Shown: piece after piece, positions 1 through 7,127 of the stretch
Numbering within the stretch: position 1 is the first letter of the stretch
How the letters are laid out: each line of letters begins with the position of its first letter
DNA from: Chloroflexota bacterium
GTDB taxonomy: Bacteria; Chloroflexota; Anaerolineae; JACRMK01
Assembly (NCBI GenBank): GCA_016200765.1
Contig: JACQEC010000243.1
Span: 1 to 12,233 of the forward strand
Reading direction: 5' to 3'
DNA length: 12,233 nt
The notes under the pieces: generated by a model
Seen by the model: the letters and a program-made list of their open reading frames with translations, nothing else
Databases searched by the model: none
What the model was told of the DNA's origin: nothing
Program-made: the position numbers and the translations under genes

Positions 1-543
1 CACCTCGTCGTCCATCTGGCGACGACCAACCCGCTGATCGGCGGGGTCAACATTCCGGCGTGGCTGGACGAGGGGCTGTCCATGTACAATCAGGACAGCG
101 TCGAGAGCGGCTACACCGGCGCGCTGAATCAGGCCATCCGCACCGATTCGCTGATTTCGGTGCGCTCGCTGTCGGCTATCGCGGGGCAGTCGGATCAGGT
201 GGTGCTGTTCTACGGCGAGGCCTACAGCGTGGTGAAGTACCTGACCGAGACGTACGGCAAGGACAACATGCTGAAACTGCTCAGCGTGTTCAAGCGCGGC
301 GCGCTGGTTGAAGGTGCGCTGGAGGAAGTCTACGGCTTCGGTGTGCAGGAACTGGATAACCGCTGGCGGCAGACGCTCGGCGCGCCCGCGGCGCAGGCCA
401 CCGCCCCCGCCGGTGCGGCTCAAGCGTCCACACCTGCGTCCTCCAGCCCGCCGCCCGCCGCGCCGTCCAACGTGCCGATCAACTGCGCATGCCTCGCGCC
501 GCTGGGGCTGGTGTTGGCGTGGCTGATCACACGGAGGTTCTAA
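1..543 (+). CDS. MA-family zinc metallopeptidase, membrane-anchored (3' part only)
   Basis: The reading frame is open from base 1, so the start lies outside the window; 180 residues are visible. The first residues, HLVVH, fit the last His and following positions of an HExxH zinc motif whose HE lies just upstream. P19-A-W-L-D-E24-G matches the 'P.WL.EG' signature of the peptidase MA family (gluzincins), with E24 the probable third zinc ligand. A helical region with FYGEAYSVVKYL follows, typical of this family. Residues about 128-158 form an Ala/Pro/Ser/Thr-rich linker, then a hydrophobic segment (about 160-177) ends in RRF. This predicts a C-terminal membrane anchor with the catalytic domain outside the cytoplasm. 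Substrate unknown. A HicB-like gene starts 3 nt after the TAA stop, suggesting cotranscription. The family call is by motif recognition; the catalytic HE is not seen. Confidence 0.82.
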   Translation, partial: HLVVHLATTNPLIGGVNIPAWLDEGLSMYNQDSVESGYTGALNQAIRTDSLISVRSLSAIAGQSDQVVLFYGEAYSVVKYLTETYGKDNMLKLLSVFKRGALVEGALEEVYGFGVQELDNRWRQTLGAPAAQATAPAGAAQASTPASSSPPPAAPSNVPINCACLAPLGLVLAWLITRRF

Positions 544-546
544 CTC

Positions 547-774
547 ATGGTGAAACAAATCAAAATCATTGTCGAAAAGCATCCTGATGGCTACGTGGCT
601 TATCCGTTGGGTCTCAAGGGCGTGGTGGTTGGCGAGGGCGACACTTATGAGGAAGCGTTCACCGACATCAAATCGGCTATTCAATTCCATGTCGAGACTT
701 TTGGGTGTGAAGTGCTAGAGGCCGATGCTCCCGTCTTGGAAGCATTTATTGCCGAAACGGGTGTTTCTGTATAG
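547..774 (+). CDS. Orphan HicB-like small protein (type II antitoxin family fold)
   Basis: The protein has 75 residues and starts at ATG 547, 9 nt after a GGAGG Shine-Dalgarno (533-537) that lies inside the end of the peptidase gene. The pattern GYVAYP...G.V..GDTYEEAF.DIKSAIQFHVE is the HicB antitoxin-like beta-beta-alpha core. In HicAB modules this part binds and neutralises the HicA mRNA interferase. The protein stops shortly after the core, with no C-terminal HTH or ribbon-helix-helix DNA-binding domain. No HicA-like ORF (a small double-stranded-RNA-binding-fold protein) lies on either side, so this is an orphan. Many solitary HicB-like proteins exist with unknown roles, so an active toxin-antitoxin system is not supported here. 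It probably shares a transcript with the upstream peptidase and is closed off by the terminator at 810-844. Confidence 0.8.
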   Translation: MVKQIKIIVEKHPDGYVAYPLGLKGVVVGEGDTYEEAFTDIKSAIQFHVETFGCEVLEADAPVLEAFIAETGVSV

Positions 775-809
775 GTGTCAAAGTTTCCGTCAGTTCGATT
801 AGCACTCTG

Positions 810-844
810 CCGGGATTTCGTAATTTGAAATCTCGGTTCTTTTT
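810..844 (+). terminator. Rho-independent terminator after HicB-like gene, abutting the MFS Shine-Dalgarno
   Basis: A 10-bp stem pairs 810-819 (CCGGGATTTC) with 827-836 (GAAATCTCGG), with one G-U pair and a 7-nt loop. The run TTCTTTTT (837-844) follows directly. It ends the peptidase/HicB transcript. The U-run is immediately followed by AGGAG (845-849), the ribosome-binding site of the MFS gene, so it could also act as an attenuator in that gene's leader. Confidence 0.8.
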
Positions 845-856
845 AGGAGCCTTGTT

Positions 857-2101
857 TTGACCTCTTCCTCCGCTTCTCTGCACGCGACCAACAAAGAAAT
901 CACCCGCCTGCTCTCTGTCATCCTCGCGTCGCGGCTGGTGATCAACACCGCCTTCCGCATGGGCTACGCCTTCGTGCCGCCGCTCAGCCGCGGGCTGGGC
1001 GTGGACTTGCAGACGATGAGCGGCCTGATCAGCGTGCGATCCAGCATGGGACTGCTCGCGCCCGTCTTCGGACCGCTCTCCGACCGCTTTGGCCGCCGCG
1101 TGGTCATGCTCGGCGCGATGTCTCTGTTGGTGGTGTGCGCGCTGGCGGCTTACCTATCCACCTCGCTCATCTCGTTCGCGCTGGGCTTTGTCGGGCTGGG
1201 GCTGGCCAAAATCATCTTTGAACCCAGCGCCGCCGCCTACCTCGGCGACCGCGTGCCCTACGAACGGCGCGGGCTGGTGATGGGCATCAGCGAACTGGGC
1301 TGGGCCAGCGGCGGGCTGATTGGCGTGCCGCTGGTGAGCGTTGTGATCGCCGCCTGGGGCTGGCAGTCGCCCTTCGCGCTGATTGCCCTCGGCGGCCTGC
1401 TCGCGCTCGGCTGGGCGCGGCTGGCTCTGCCCCGCGCCGAAACCGCCCACCTGCGGATGCGCGTCAATTTTCGCGTCGCGTTCGCCAGCATCGCGCGGCA
1501 TCCCAGCGCGCTGCTCATGCTGTTGGTGACCTTCATCTTCCTCGTCGCCAGCGACATGATCGCCATCTCCTATGCCGTGTGGCTGGAGCAGATGTTCAGC
1601 GTCGGCGTGATTGCGCTCGGCACGATCACCGCGACCTTCGCGGTGGCCGATGTGTGCGGCGAGGTGCTCTCGATGTGGGCGGTGGATCGCTTCGGCAAGA
1701 AGCGCGCTCTGCTGACCGGCTTCGCCCTCACGACGCTGTTCTACTTCACACTGCCCCTGTTGGGCGCATCGCTGGCGGTGGCGGTCAGCGCGCTCTTCCT
1801 CTACTACGTCTGCTTCGAGTTCAGCATCGTCTCGGTCTTCCCGTTGATGTCCGAACTCGTGCCCGAAGCGCGCGCGACGATCCTCTCGTTGGCCATGCTC
1901 GCCGAGAGCGTCGGGCGCACGCTGGGCGCGCTGTTGGGCGCGTGGCTGTTTGCGCTGGCTGGCTTCGGCGCGAACGGGATAGCGGCCGGGGCGATGGTCG
2001 GCGCGGCGACGGTGGTGCTTGGCTGGGGGGTGTCGGAACTTCACGCCGCGAAAGCGCGGGAGAGCCGCGGGGTGTTTGAGGAAACGCGAAACGCAGAATG
2101 A
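857..2101 (+). CDS. Major facilitator superfamily transporter, 12 TM
   Basis: The protein has 414 residues and starts at TTG 857, 7 nt after a clear AGGAG (845-849); the next in-frame Met is residue 35, inside TM1, so TTG is preferred. About 12 hydrophobic segments form two six-helix halves. MFS motif A is at residues 72-83 (GPLSDRFGRRVV, between TM2 and TM3), and its weaker counterpart in the second half is DRFGKKRAL at 277-285. It should be a secondary transporter in the cytoplasmic membrane, in the style of drug or metabolite efflux carriers; substrate cannot be told. The last ~22 residues (from 393, SELHAAKARES...) are hydrophilic and come from a copy of the dispersed 25-bp repeat (2033-2057) plus a short tail, so the native C-terminus was probably shorter. 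It converges with the minus-strand lipoprotein gene at 2194. Confidence 0.88.
   Translation: MTSSSASLHATNKEITRLLSVILASRLVINTAFRMGYAFVPPLSRGLGVDLQTMSGLISVRSSMGLLAPVFGPLSDRFGRRVVMLGAMSLLVVCALAAYLSTSLISFALGFVGLGLAKIIFEPSAAAYLGDRVPYERRGLVMGISELGWASGGLIGVPLVSVVIAAWGWQSPFALIALGGLLALGWARLALPRAETAHLRMRVNFRVAFASIARHPSALLMLLVTFIFLVASDMIAISYAVWLEQMFSVGVIALGTITATFAVADVCGEVLSMWAVDRFGKKRALLTGFALTTLFYFTLPLLGASLAVAVSALFLYYVCFEFSIVSVFPLMSELVPEARATILSLAMLAESVGRTLGALLGAWLFALAGFGANGIAAGAMVGAATVVLGWGVSELHAAKARESRGVFEETRNAE
2033..2057 (-). repeat. Dispersed 25-bp repeat, copy 1 (inside MFS 3' end)
   Basis: On the minus strand it contains the core CTTTCGCGGCGTGAAGTT followed by CCGA. On the + strand it is translated as part of ELHAAKA at the MFS C-terminus. 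It is inverted relative to copy 2 at 2148-2172. Confidence 0.9.
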
Positions 2102-2102
2102 A

Positions 2103-2145
2103 AGACGGACAATGAACGGCGGCTTTCGCCATTCATCGTCCGTCT
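2103..2145. other. Strong hairpin in the convergent intergenic space, probable bidirectional terminator
   Basis: AGACGGAC-A-ATGAA (2103-2116) pairs with TTCAT-C-GTCCGTCT (2132-2145), with one mismatch. After a C/A mismatch an inner stem GGCG/CGCC closes a 5-nt loop (2122-2126). It begins 2 nt after the MFS stop and about 50 nt downstream of the lipoprotein stop on the other strand, so it can serve both transcripts. Neither side has a good T-run, so intrinsic termination is likely but not certain. Confidence 0.65.
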
Positions 2146-2147
2146 AT

Positions 2148-2172
2148 CGCTTTCGCGGCGTGAAGTTTCGAT
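2148..2172 (+). repeat. Dispersed 25-bp repeat, copy 2 (intergenic)
   Basis: Core CTTTCGCGGCGTGAAGTT followed by TCGA, with the first base differing from the other copies (T for G). It lies wholly in the convergent gap between the MFS and lipoprotein genes. With copy 1 it forms inverted arms around the 2103-2145 hairpin. Confidence 0.9.
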
Positions 2173-2193
2173 TTCTCCGCGCCGCGGCGCTGG

Positions 2194-3762
2194 CTACGGC
2201 GTCACCAAGAACGCCAGATGCATGGCCGGCTTCGGCAGACCCGGATGGCTCTTGAACGACAGCCACGGCACATCGGGAATCCAGGGCGCTTCGGCATGAC
2301 CGATGTAGATGGACGGGTAAAAGTCAATGTAGTGCCAGCCGGGCGCGCCCGTGGCCTTGATATTGATGGTCACATCGCCCACCGAGTTGAAGCCGCAGGC
2401 ATAGCCCGCGATGGCGTTGTCATAGTTCATGATGTACACGTTGTCCACTTCCGTCCAACCCACGCCCTTCAACACGATCTTGATGTCCGTGCCTGCAGGC
2501 CCACTGCGCGGCGACATGCTAAGAATGCTCGGCTCGATGATCGCCGTCGCGTCGGCGACCTTCTGCCCGTTCACCAGCGCAATCAGCGCGTGAGAGCCGC
2601 CCAGGTCGTCGGGCATCTTCACCTCGCGCTCGAACTTGCCGTTCGCATCGGTCGTGATCTTGTCGAGCGGGAATGACTGGGCCGCCCAACCCGAGTTGCG
2701 GTTGCCGCGCATCGCTTGCCACTGCAACTCGATGGTGGTGTTGGGCGCGAAGCCGCTCGCCGTGACCTTCAGCGGCGCGCCGACCGTCGCCACGTTGGGC
2801 GTCACCGTCAAGCGCTCGCCCTTCGCGCCGACCGCGCCGGGGTTCGCGTTCAGGTCCGCGTAACTGCGGCCCTGCCATTCAGTCTGTAACTCGATGGATG
2901 CCGGATCGGGCTCCAGCGAGGTCACTTTGAAGGTAAAATCTTGAATGCGTCCGGGGAAATAGACGGGCGCCTGTTGCACGTTCAGATAGGGCATCTGCGC
3001 GCCGCCACTGCCCACGCGCACGTTGTGGTTGCCGAGCCCGCCCGTTGCGCGGATGGTCGCTTCGGCTGTGCCTTTGTTCAGAATGCCAACCAACAGACCG
3101 GTGAATTGGTTGTCGTACGCCACGTTGCGCGATTCTTCCCATTTGGCGTAGCCGATGCCGGTCACCTTGATGTGAATCGGCGTGCCGACGGGGCCGCTCA
3201 ACGGGCTGACGAAGTATTCCGTCCGGACGTTCAGCCCGGCCTGCATCACCTTCTCGCCGCCAGAGAGTGCGTAGATGTTGTGCACTCCGCCGTAATCCTC
3301 GGGCACGACGAAATCGAGGCTGAATTTACCCGCGTCGTCGGCCTGCGCCGATGCAATGGGCACATTCCGCTCGACGAACTCGTGATTGTAAAACTCCAAC
3401 TGCTCGCCGAGTTTGAACTTGCCGTCAAACGTGGCCCAGACCAGATCGAGTTTCGCGCCCGGCGTGTAGCCCGCGCCCTGAATCTTCACGCTTCGCCCCA
3501 CGTAACTGATCTCATCGCTGGTCTTGAGCGACCCGTTGGGGAACTTGGTGCGGTTCAACGGCATATCCGCCAAACTCTTCGGTTGCCCTGCGCTCGGCGG
3601 CGCGGCCTGCGCCTGCGAGGCGGGCTGCGCGGCGGCGGGCGGCGCATTGTTGCTCGCGCCGGTTGCGGGGCTCACCGCGGGCGTGGCGCAGGCCGCGAGC
3701 GCGATGACGAACAGCAGGGCTAATAGTGCGATGACAGCATAGGGTTGATATTTGGTGTTCAT
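2194..3762 (-). CDS. Lipoprotein with duplicated pairs of IPT/TIG-like beta domains
   Basis: The protein has 522 residues and starts at ATG 3762 behind a strong GGAGGAG site. The N-terminus is a lipoprotein signal with lipobox LAAC (Cys25), followed by an Ala/Pro/Gln-rich linker (about 28-60). The rest looks all-beta. The order is A1 (about 88-182), B1 (185-275), a spacer, A2 (318-410), B2 (415-505). A1 and A2 share DA.GKF....V.PDD.GG.H...AL; B1 and B2 share SGP.GT.I.I...G.G and the Y-D-N...G element (YDN at 216-218 and 447-449). The B domains resemble IPT/TIG Ig-like folds. It should be anchored to the outer face of the membrane as a binding or structural protein; no enzymatic motif is seen. 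It is the last gene of the redox cluster and ends at the convergent hairpin. A partner role with the cytochrome/NrfD complex is inference from position only. Confidence 0.8.
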   Translation of the reverse strand: MNTKYQPYAVIALLALLFVIALAACATPAVSPATGASNNAPPAAAQPASQAQAAPPSAGQPKSLADMPLNRTKFPNGSLKTSDEISYVGRSVKIQGAGYTPGAKLDLVWATFDGKFKLGEQLEFYNHEFVERNVPIASAQADDAGKFSLDFVVPEDYGGVHNIYALSGGEKVMQAGLNVRTEYFVSPLSGPVGTPIHIKVTGIGYAKWEESRNVAYDNQFTGLLVGILNKGTAEATIRATGGLGNHNVRVGSGGAQMPYLNVQQAPVYFPGRIQDFTFKVTSLEPDPASIELQTEWQGRSYADLNANPGAVGAKGERLTVTPNVATVGAPLKVTASGFAPNTTIELQWQAMRGNRNSGWAAQSFPLDKITTDANGKFEREVKMPDDLGGSHALIALVNGQKVADATAIIEPSILSMSPRSGPAGTDIKIVLKGVGWTEVDNVYIMNYDNAIAGYACGFNSVGDVTINIKATGAPGWHYIDFYPSIYIGHAEAPWIPDVPWLSFKSHPGLPKPAMHLAFLVTP

Positions 3763-3782
3763 GGCTCCTCCTCCACTCTTGC

Positions 3783-3824
3783 CCTCACCCCTTCCTGACG
3801 ATGCCTTGGCAGGAAGGGATGAGG
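3783..3824. repeat. Long hairpin between the two lipoprotein genes
   Basis: A 15-bp stem with one C/A mismatch pairs 3783-3797 (CCTCACCCCTTCCTG) with 3810-3824 (CAGGAAGGGATGAGG), with a 12-nt loop. It has no T-run in the transcribed (minus) direction, so it resembles a REP-type or mRNA-processing/stability hairpin more than a terminator. It sits about 20 nt upstream of the ATG of the large lipoprotein. Confidence 0.7.
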
Positions 3825-3857
3825 CGTGTGATCGTTGATGACGGTTGGACTACCGGC

Positions 3858-4397
3858 TTATTTGCCCGCTGGCCGTTCGATGATTGTCAGGGCGCTGGAA
3901 GCGACGACGGGCGGGTCAAAGCGGCCCTTGCGCCCGTCATTCGATTCTGCGTCAACCCACCAGCCTGTTGCGCCCGTGGGATAGTTGGCGGGTATCTGCC
4001 AGCCGGCTGTCCAGAAGAAATCGGTCGGGACTGCATTCGCGCCGCCGGGATGCCCTCCGTAGTGCAGGTCAGCCGTTGTGCCATCCTTGAGATAGAACTT
4101 GACGGCCTTCATCTCTTTGTCGGTGAGATACTTTTCGGTCTTCGGATCTAATATCTTGACGCGCACGACGATGTCTTCCCCGCGCGCAAACTGGCCGTTG
4201 AATTCGCAGACAGCCCCGAGCGGGTTCTTACTGCCGCGCACGAGGTCTGCCGTCAGAATCACTTTGCCCAGGATCGGGTAGGTTTGCTCGACCGGCGGAG
4301 CCGACGCGCCGCAGGCCGCGCTGACCACCACCACCAGCGCCAACGCGGCGGTGACCAGCAAAGTTGTTCCCCAACGGATGTGAAACAATTTTGCCAC
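3858..4397 (-). CDS. Small lipoprotein of unknown function
   Basis: The protein has 179 residues. The start is GTG at 4397, supported by a near-perfect AAAGGAGG 4-5 nt upstream; no ATG is better placed. A hydrophobic signal (residues 10-26) leads to a lipobox-like SAAC with Cys29. The mature part looks like a single beta-rich domain with a second Cys (C64, in GAVCEFNGQF), the segment DIVVRVKILDPKT, LHYGGHPGG with two His (112, 116), and an aromatic-rich stretch (FFWTAGWQIP). I do not recognise the family. It lies 62 nt after the cytochrome c gene and 95 nt before the TIG-like lipoprotein, on the same strand, so probably in the same operon. An accessory or ligand-binding role at the outer membrane face of the redox complex is possible but unproven. 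Cys64 and the His pair could bind metal; this is speculation. Confidence 0.75.
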   Translation of the reverse strand: MAKLFHIRWGTTLLVTAALALVVVVSAACGASAPPVEQTYPILGKVILTADLVRGSKNPLGAVCEFNGQFARGEDIVVRVKILDPKTEKYLTDKEMKAVKFYLKDGTTADLHYGGHPGGANAVPTDFFWTAGWQIPANYPTGATGWWVDAESNDGRKGRFDPPVVASSALTIIERPAGK

Positions 4398-4459
4398 TGT
4401 TCCTCCTTTGACGTTTAGAGCGAGTTTCCGTACTGCGAGATGTGACCTGTCGTTGTTAT

Positions 4460-5359
4460 CTAGATTGAGAGCTCGTTGCGGGGCGCCTCCTTTCCTGGCG
4501 CGGCTGTGTCGGTGGACACAATGCGCAGAAGGAGCGAGACGACGTACCCATAAATCAACCAGATGGCGCCGATGACCAATGCAATCAACCCCAGCAACCC
4601 CAGCGGCGGCGTGGCCGCAGACAGCCCTGTCGCCAGCGGCTCGGGCTCCACACCACCGGCCAAAGATACCGGCTCGATGGCGGATGAGGCTTGGCGGCCG
4701 CGCTCGCCTTCGTAGGAGGCTTCGATGCGCAGGGTCTCGCCCGGCTTCAATGGATAGTAGGTCACGGCCACACCCTGTTCATTGGTGTTCACGCTCGCCA
4801 GCGGCAGTCGCCCATTGAGCGCGGAAACCTTGTTGAAGGTGACTTTCGCCTTGACCAGCGGCGCTCCTTTGTCGTCCTTCAACGTCGCGCGCACGATCAG
4901 GTCGCTGTTCGGGACGGCGACGAGCGCGAGGCTGATTTGCGTCTGGGCCGCATTCGGGCCGATGACCAATTTCTGCTGATCGGCCGGGCTCTTGGGCAGA
5001 GCGGTCTCCTTCACGAATTTCATCAATGCGGCGAGCTGCTCCGGCGTGAGCGGCTCCGTCAAGGAGGGCATGTTCGATTCCGGCACGCCCTTCAAGATCA
5101 GCGTCTTCAAGGATTCGTCGGTGATCGAAGAGAGGCTCGTGAGCGGAGGCCCGTAGGTCGCTTCTTTCAGGCCATGGCATTTGTCGCACATCCGGTCGTA
5201 CAGGGCGGCGCCGTCAACGGCGGCGATATTCAGCGCAGGGGTCGCCGTGGGGTCAACGGCAAGCCCCGAAGGGTGATCCACACGCGGCCAGAGGTACAGC
5301 GTGCCGGCAAGCAGCAGGACGACCAACCCGACAACCGGGAAGAAGTAACGCGTAGTCAT
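4460..5359 (-). CDS. Membrane-anchored monoheme cytochrome c with an Ig-like domain
   Basis: The protein has 299 residues. The start is ATG 5359, one base after the NrfD stop (TGA-C-ATG), with GGGAGA just upstream. A longer in-frame extension to 5527 overlaps NrfD and is rejected. Order: N-terminal signal/TM (6-24); cytochrome c domain (about 45-120) with CDKCH at 58-62 binding one c-type heme and Met97 (in ESNMPSL) as likely sixth ligand; a beta-rich domain (about 140-230) with 'APLVKAKVTF...TNEQGVAVTYY', typical of invasin/Big-1-type Ig domains; then a C-terminal TM (about 252-280). Heme and Ig domain therefore lie outside the cytoplasmic membrane. The tight coupling to the NrfD gene suggests it takes electrons from, or gives them to, that subunit. 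Class I cytochrome c is clear; the Ig label is by pattern only. Confidence 0.9.
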   Translation of the reverse strand: MTTRYFFPVVGLVVLLLAGTLYLWPRVDHPSGLAVDPTATPALNIAAVDGAALYDRMCDKCHGLKEATYGPPLTSLSSITDESLKTLILKGVPESNMPSLTEPLTPEQLAALMKFVKETALPKSPADQQKLVIGPNAAQTQISLALVAVPNSDLIVRATLKDDKGAPLVKAKVTFNKVSALNGRLPLASVNTNEQGVAVTYYPLKPGETLRIEASYEGERGRQASSAIEPVSLAGGVEPEPLATGLSAATPPLGLLGLIALVIGAIWLIYGYVVSLLLRIVSTDTAAPGKEAPRNELSI

Positions 5360-5360
5360 G

Positions 5361-7040
5361 TCAGTCTCCCATTTCGGGGGCCAATGCTCCGGCGGCGGGA
5401 TGAGCGGGCGCCGGAACGTGCGCCGGCTCGCGTGTCTCCCAGAGCGAAACAATCGGGAAGACTTTGGAGAAGAGCACGTACAGCAGAATGAACAGCGCGA
5501 AGGCCGCCGCCGTAATCGCCCATTCAACTCCCGAAGGCAGGTAGTGCGCCCAGTCGGCAGGCGTTGAGGGCGGAATCGGAATGTAGGGATTCTCCAACGT
5601 GGGCACGATGATGAGATAGCGCTTCAGCCACATCGCCACCGTGACCAGCGCCGCGGCTATCGTCGTCGTCGCGATCGGATGCGCGCGCATCTCCGGCAGG
5701 AAGAACATGAACAGAACCGGCACCGTGAAGAGCACCGCCCACTGCAAGTAGGGAGTGCTGTCGGCGGCCTGCGCGCTGGTCGCGGCGACGGTCGTGGGTT
5801 GGACGCTGGCGATAAGGGCGCCGACCCCGGCCGGTTGAATCGCCGAAACCAGCCCGCCCGCAACCAACAACAGCGCCACGCCTATCCCCAGCGCCGGGCG
5901 CAGGCGCATCGTCACCCAACCGACTTTGGCCTGCGGCGCAGGCTTGATGAACAACGGCAGGGATAACATGAAGCCGGGCAGGAGGAAACCCACCAGCACC
6001 ATGCCCCAGAAGGTGACGGCATAACGCCCGGTCATCAGTGCGCCCAACACTTCCGCCTCGGGGTGCATGGACGTGTAGCCGCTGGTCAGATATTCGGCGA
6101 ATGTGAAGTAGAGGTAGATGGCATCCATGACCAGAAACAAGATGCCCAGATAGCGGAAATGTTTGACGGTGACGTACTCCTCCAAATGGAGCGCCCTGCG
6201 GAAAAAGGCCATCGCGAGCAGCAGGGCGGCGATGCCGCCAAAAATCGCGCCCACCACAAAGTAGGGGCCGAAGATGGTGCTGTGCCAGCCCGGCCGCAAG
6301 GTCATGCCAAAAATCCATGAAACGACGGTGTGCACCGAAACGGCAATCGGAATGATGAGCACCGCCATGATCGAGACCGCTTTTTCCAGCGCGTGCTCCT
6401 GCGCTTCGGCGCCATGCCAATTGAGCGCGAGCAGGGTGTAGAGTTTCTTGCGCCAGCGCGCCGCGCCGGGCAGTCCGTCGCGCAGAATCGCCATGTCCGG
6501 AATCATCGGGATGTAGAGATACAGCAGACTGCCCGTGATATAGGTCGTGATGGAGATGACATCCCAGAGAATGGCCGATTGAATGCGCCCATAGAGCAGG
6601 ACGTTTTGCACGCGGTCGGGCCGCCCCATATCAATCAGGATCATAGGCGCGCCAATCAGCAGAGCGAAGACGGTGATGGCTTCGGCCATGCGCGTGATGG
6701 GCGTGCGCCAGCCGGCGCCGGTCACGCGCAAAATCGCGGAGATGAGGGTGCCGGCGTGGCTGATGCCGATGAAGAACACGAAGTTCGTCATGTACAGGCC
6801 CCAGAACACGTAGTGCCTCATGCCCGTCACCACCAGCCCTTCGCTCAACTGCCGGTAGTAGGCGTAAGCGCCCACGGCGATGACGGCCAGCAGGCCCGCC
6901 ACGAGCAGGTAGAAGCCCCGCCCGCTGTGCGTCAGCGTGGCGATCAGCCGCGCTTCGCGCTCCCTCGCGCGCTTTCGCGGCGTGAAGTTCCGAGCATCAA
7001 GTTCCGAGTCGGGCTTCGTTGTCATATTCGCATATTGCAT
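5361..7040 (-). CDS. NrfD/ActC-type polytopic quinone-interacting membrane subunit
   Basis: The protein has 559 residues and starts at ATG 7040 with GAGGCAGG just upstream. About ten TM helices are visible between residues 42 and 526. Diagnostic blocks are GISHAGTLISAIL (92-104), TRMAEAITVFALL (116-128), DMGRPDR (137-143), SVHTVVSWIFG (235-245) and the C-terminal WLKRYLIIVPTL...EW...FALFILLYVLFSKVFPIVSLWE. These fit the long NrfD-family proteins of alternative complex III (ActC) and relatives such as PsrC, QrcD and DsrP, which carry a quinone site near the periplasmic face and usually contact an FeS subunit. Residues about 16-25 (ARNFTPRKRA) come from a dispersed repeat copy inside the gene, so the first ~28 residues are a non-native-looking cytoplasmic tail. 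The gene is flanked by its FeS partner (87-nt gap) and the cytochrome c (1-nt gap). The gene symbol is left blank because the exact subfamily is unproven. Confidence 0.9.
   Translation of the reverse strand: MQYANMTTKPDSELDARNFTPRKRAREREARLIATLTHSGRGFYLLVAGLLAVIAVGAYAYYRQLSEGLVVTGMRHYVFWGLYMTNFVFFIGISHAGTLISAILRVTGAGWRTPITRMAEAITVFALLIGAPMILIDMGRPDRVQNVLLYGRIQSAILWDVISITTYITGSLLYLYIPMIPDMAILRDGLPGAARWRKKLYTLLALNWHGAEAQEHALEKAVSIMAVLIIPIAVSVHTVVSWIFGMTLRPGWHSTIFGPYFVVGAIFGGIAALLLAMAFFRRALHLEEYVTVKHFRYLGILFLVMDAIYLYFTFAEYLTSGYTSMHPEAEVLGALMTGRYAVTFWGMVLVGFLLPGFMLSLPLFIKPAPQAKVGWVTMRLRPALGIGVALLLVAGGLVSAIQPAGVGALIASVQPTTVAATSAQAADSTPYLQWAVLFTVPVLFMFFLPEMRAHPIATTTIAAALVTVAMWLKRYLIIVPTLENPYIPIPPSTPADWAHYLPSGVEWAITAAAFALFILLYVLFSKVFPIVSLWETREPAHVPAPAHPAAGALAPEMGD
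6969..7007 (+). repeat. Dispersed 25-bp repeat, copy 3, with degenerate 14-bp tail (inside NrfD 5' end)
   Basis: The core unit is 6969-6993, followed by a decayed 14-bp unit GCATCAAGTTCCGA (6994-7007). On the minus strand it encodes NrfD residues about 12-24 (SELDARNFTPRKR). Confidence 0.88.
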
Positions 7041-7052
7041 ATCCTGCCTCTT

Positions 7053-7091
7053 GCGCTTTCGCGGCGTGAAGTTTCGAGCGTGAAGTTCCGA
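7053..7091 (+). repeat. Dispersed 25-bp repeat, copy 4, with tandem 14-bp tail
   Basis: The core unit 7053-7077 ends in GCGTGAAGTTTCGA (7064-7077), directly repeated as GCGTGAAGTTCCGA (7078-7091). It occupies about half of the 87-nt gap between the FeS gene and NrfD and stops about 12 nt upstream of the NrfD start. Confidence 0.9.
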
Positions 7092-7127
7092 TCCATGGCC
7101 GGTCGTCAGGCTGACCGGTCTGCGCGG

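Noticed and set aside
547..774. Active HicAB toxin-antitoxin module
   Set aside because: There is no HicA-like ORF on either side and the HicB-like protein has no DNA-binding domain.
5360..5527. Upstream extension of the cytochrome c frame
   Set aside because: It would overlap 167 nt of NrfD and is Arg/Ser-rich shadow sequence; ATG 5359 follows the NrfD stop by one base and begins a proper signal/TM.
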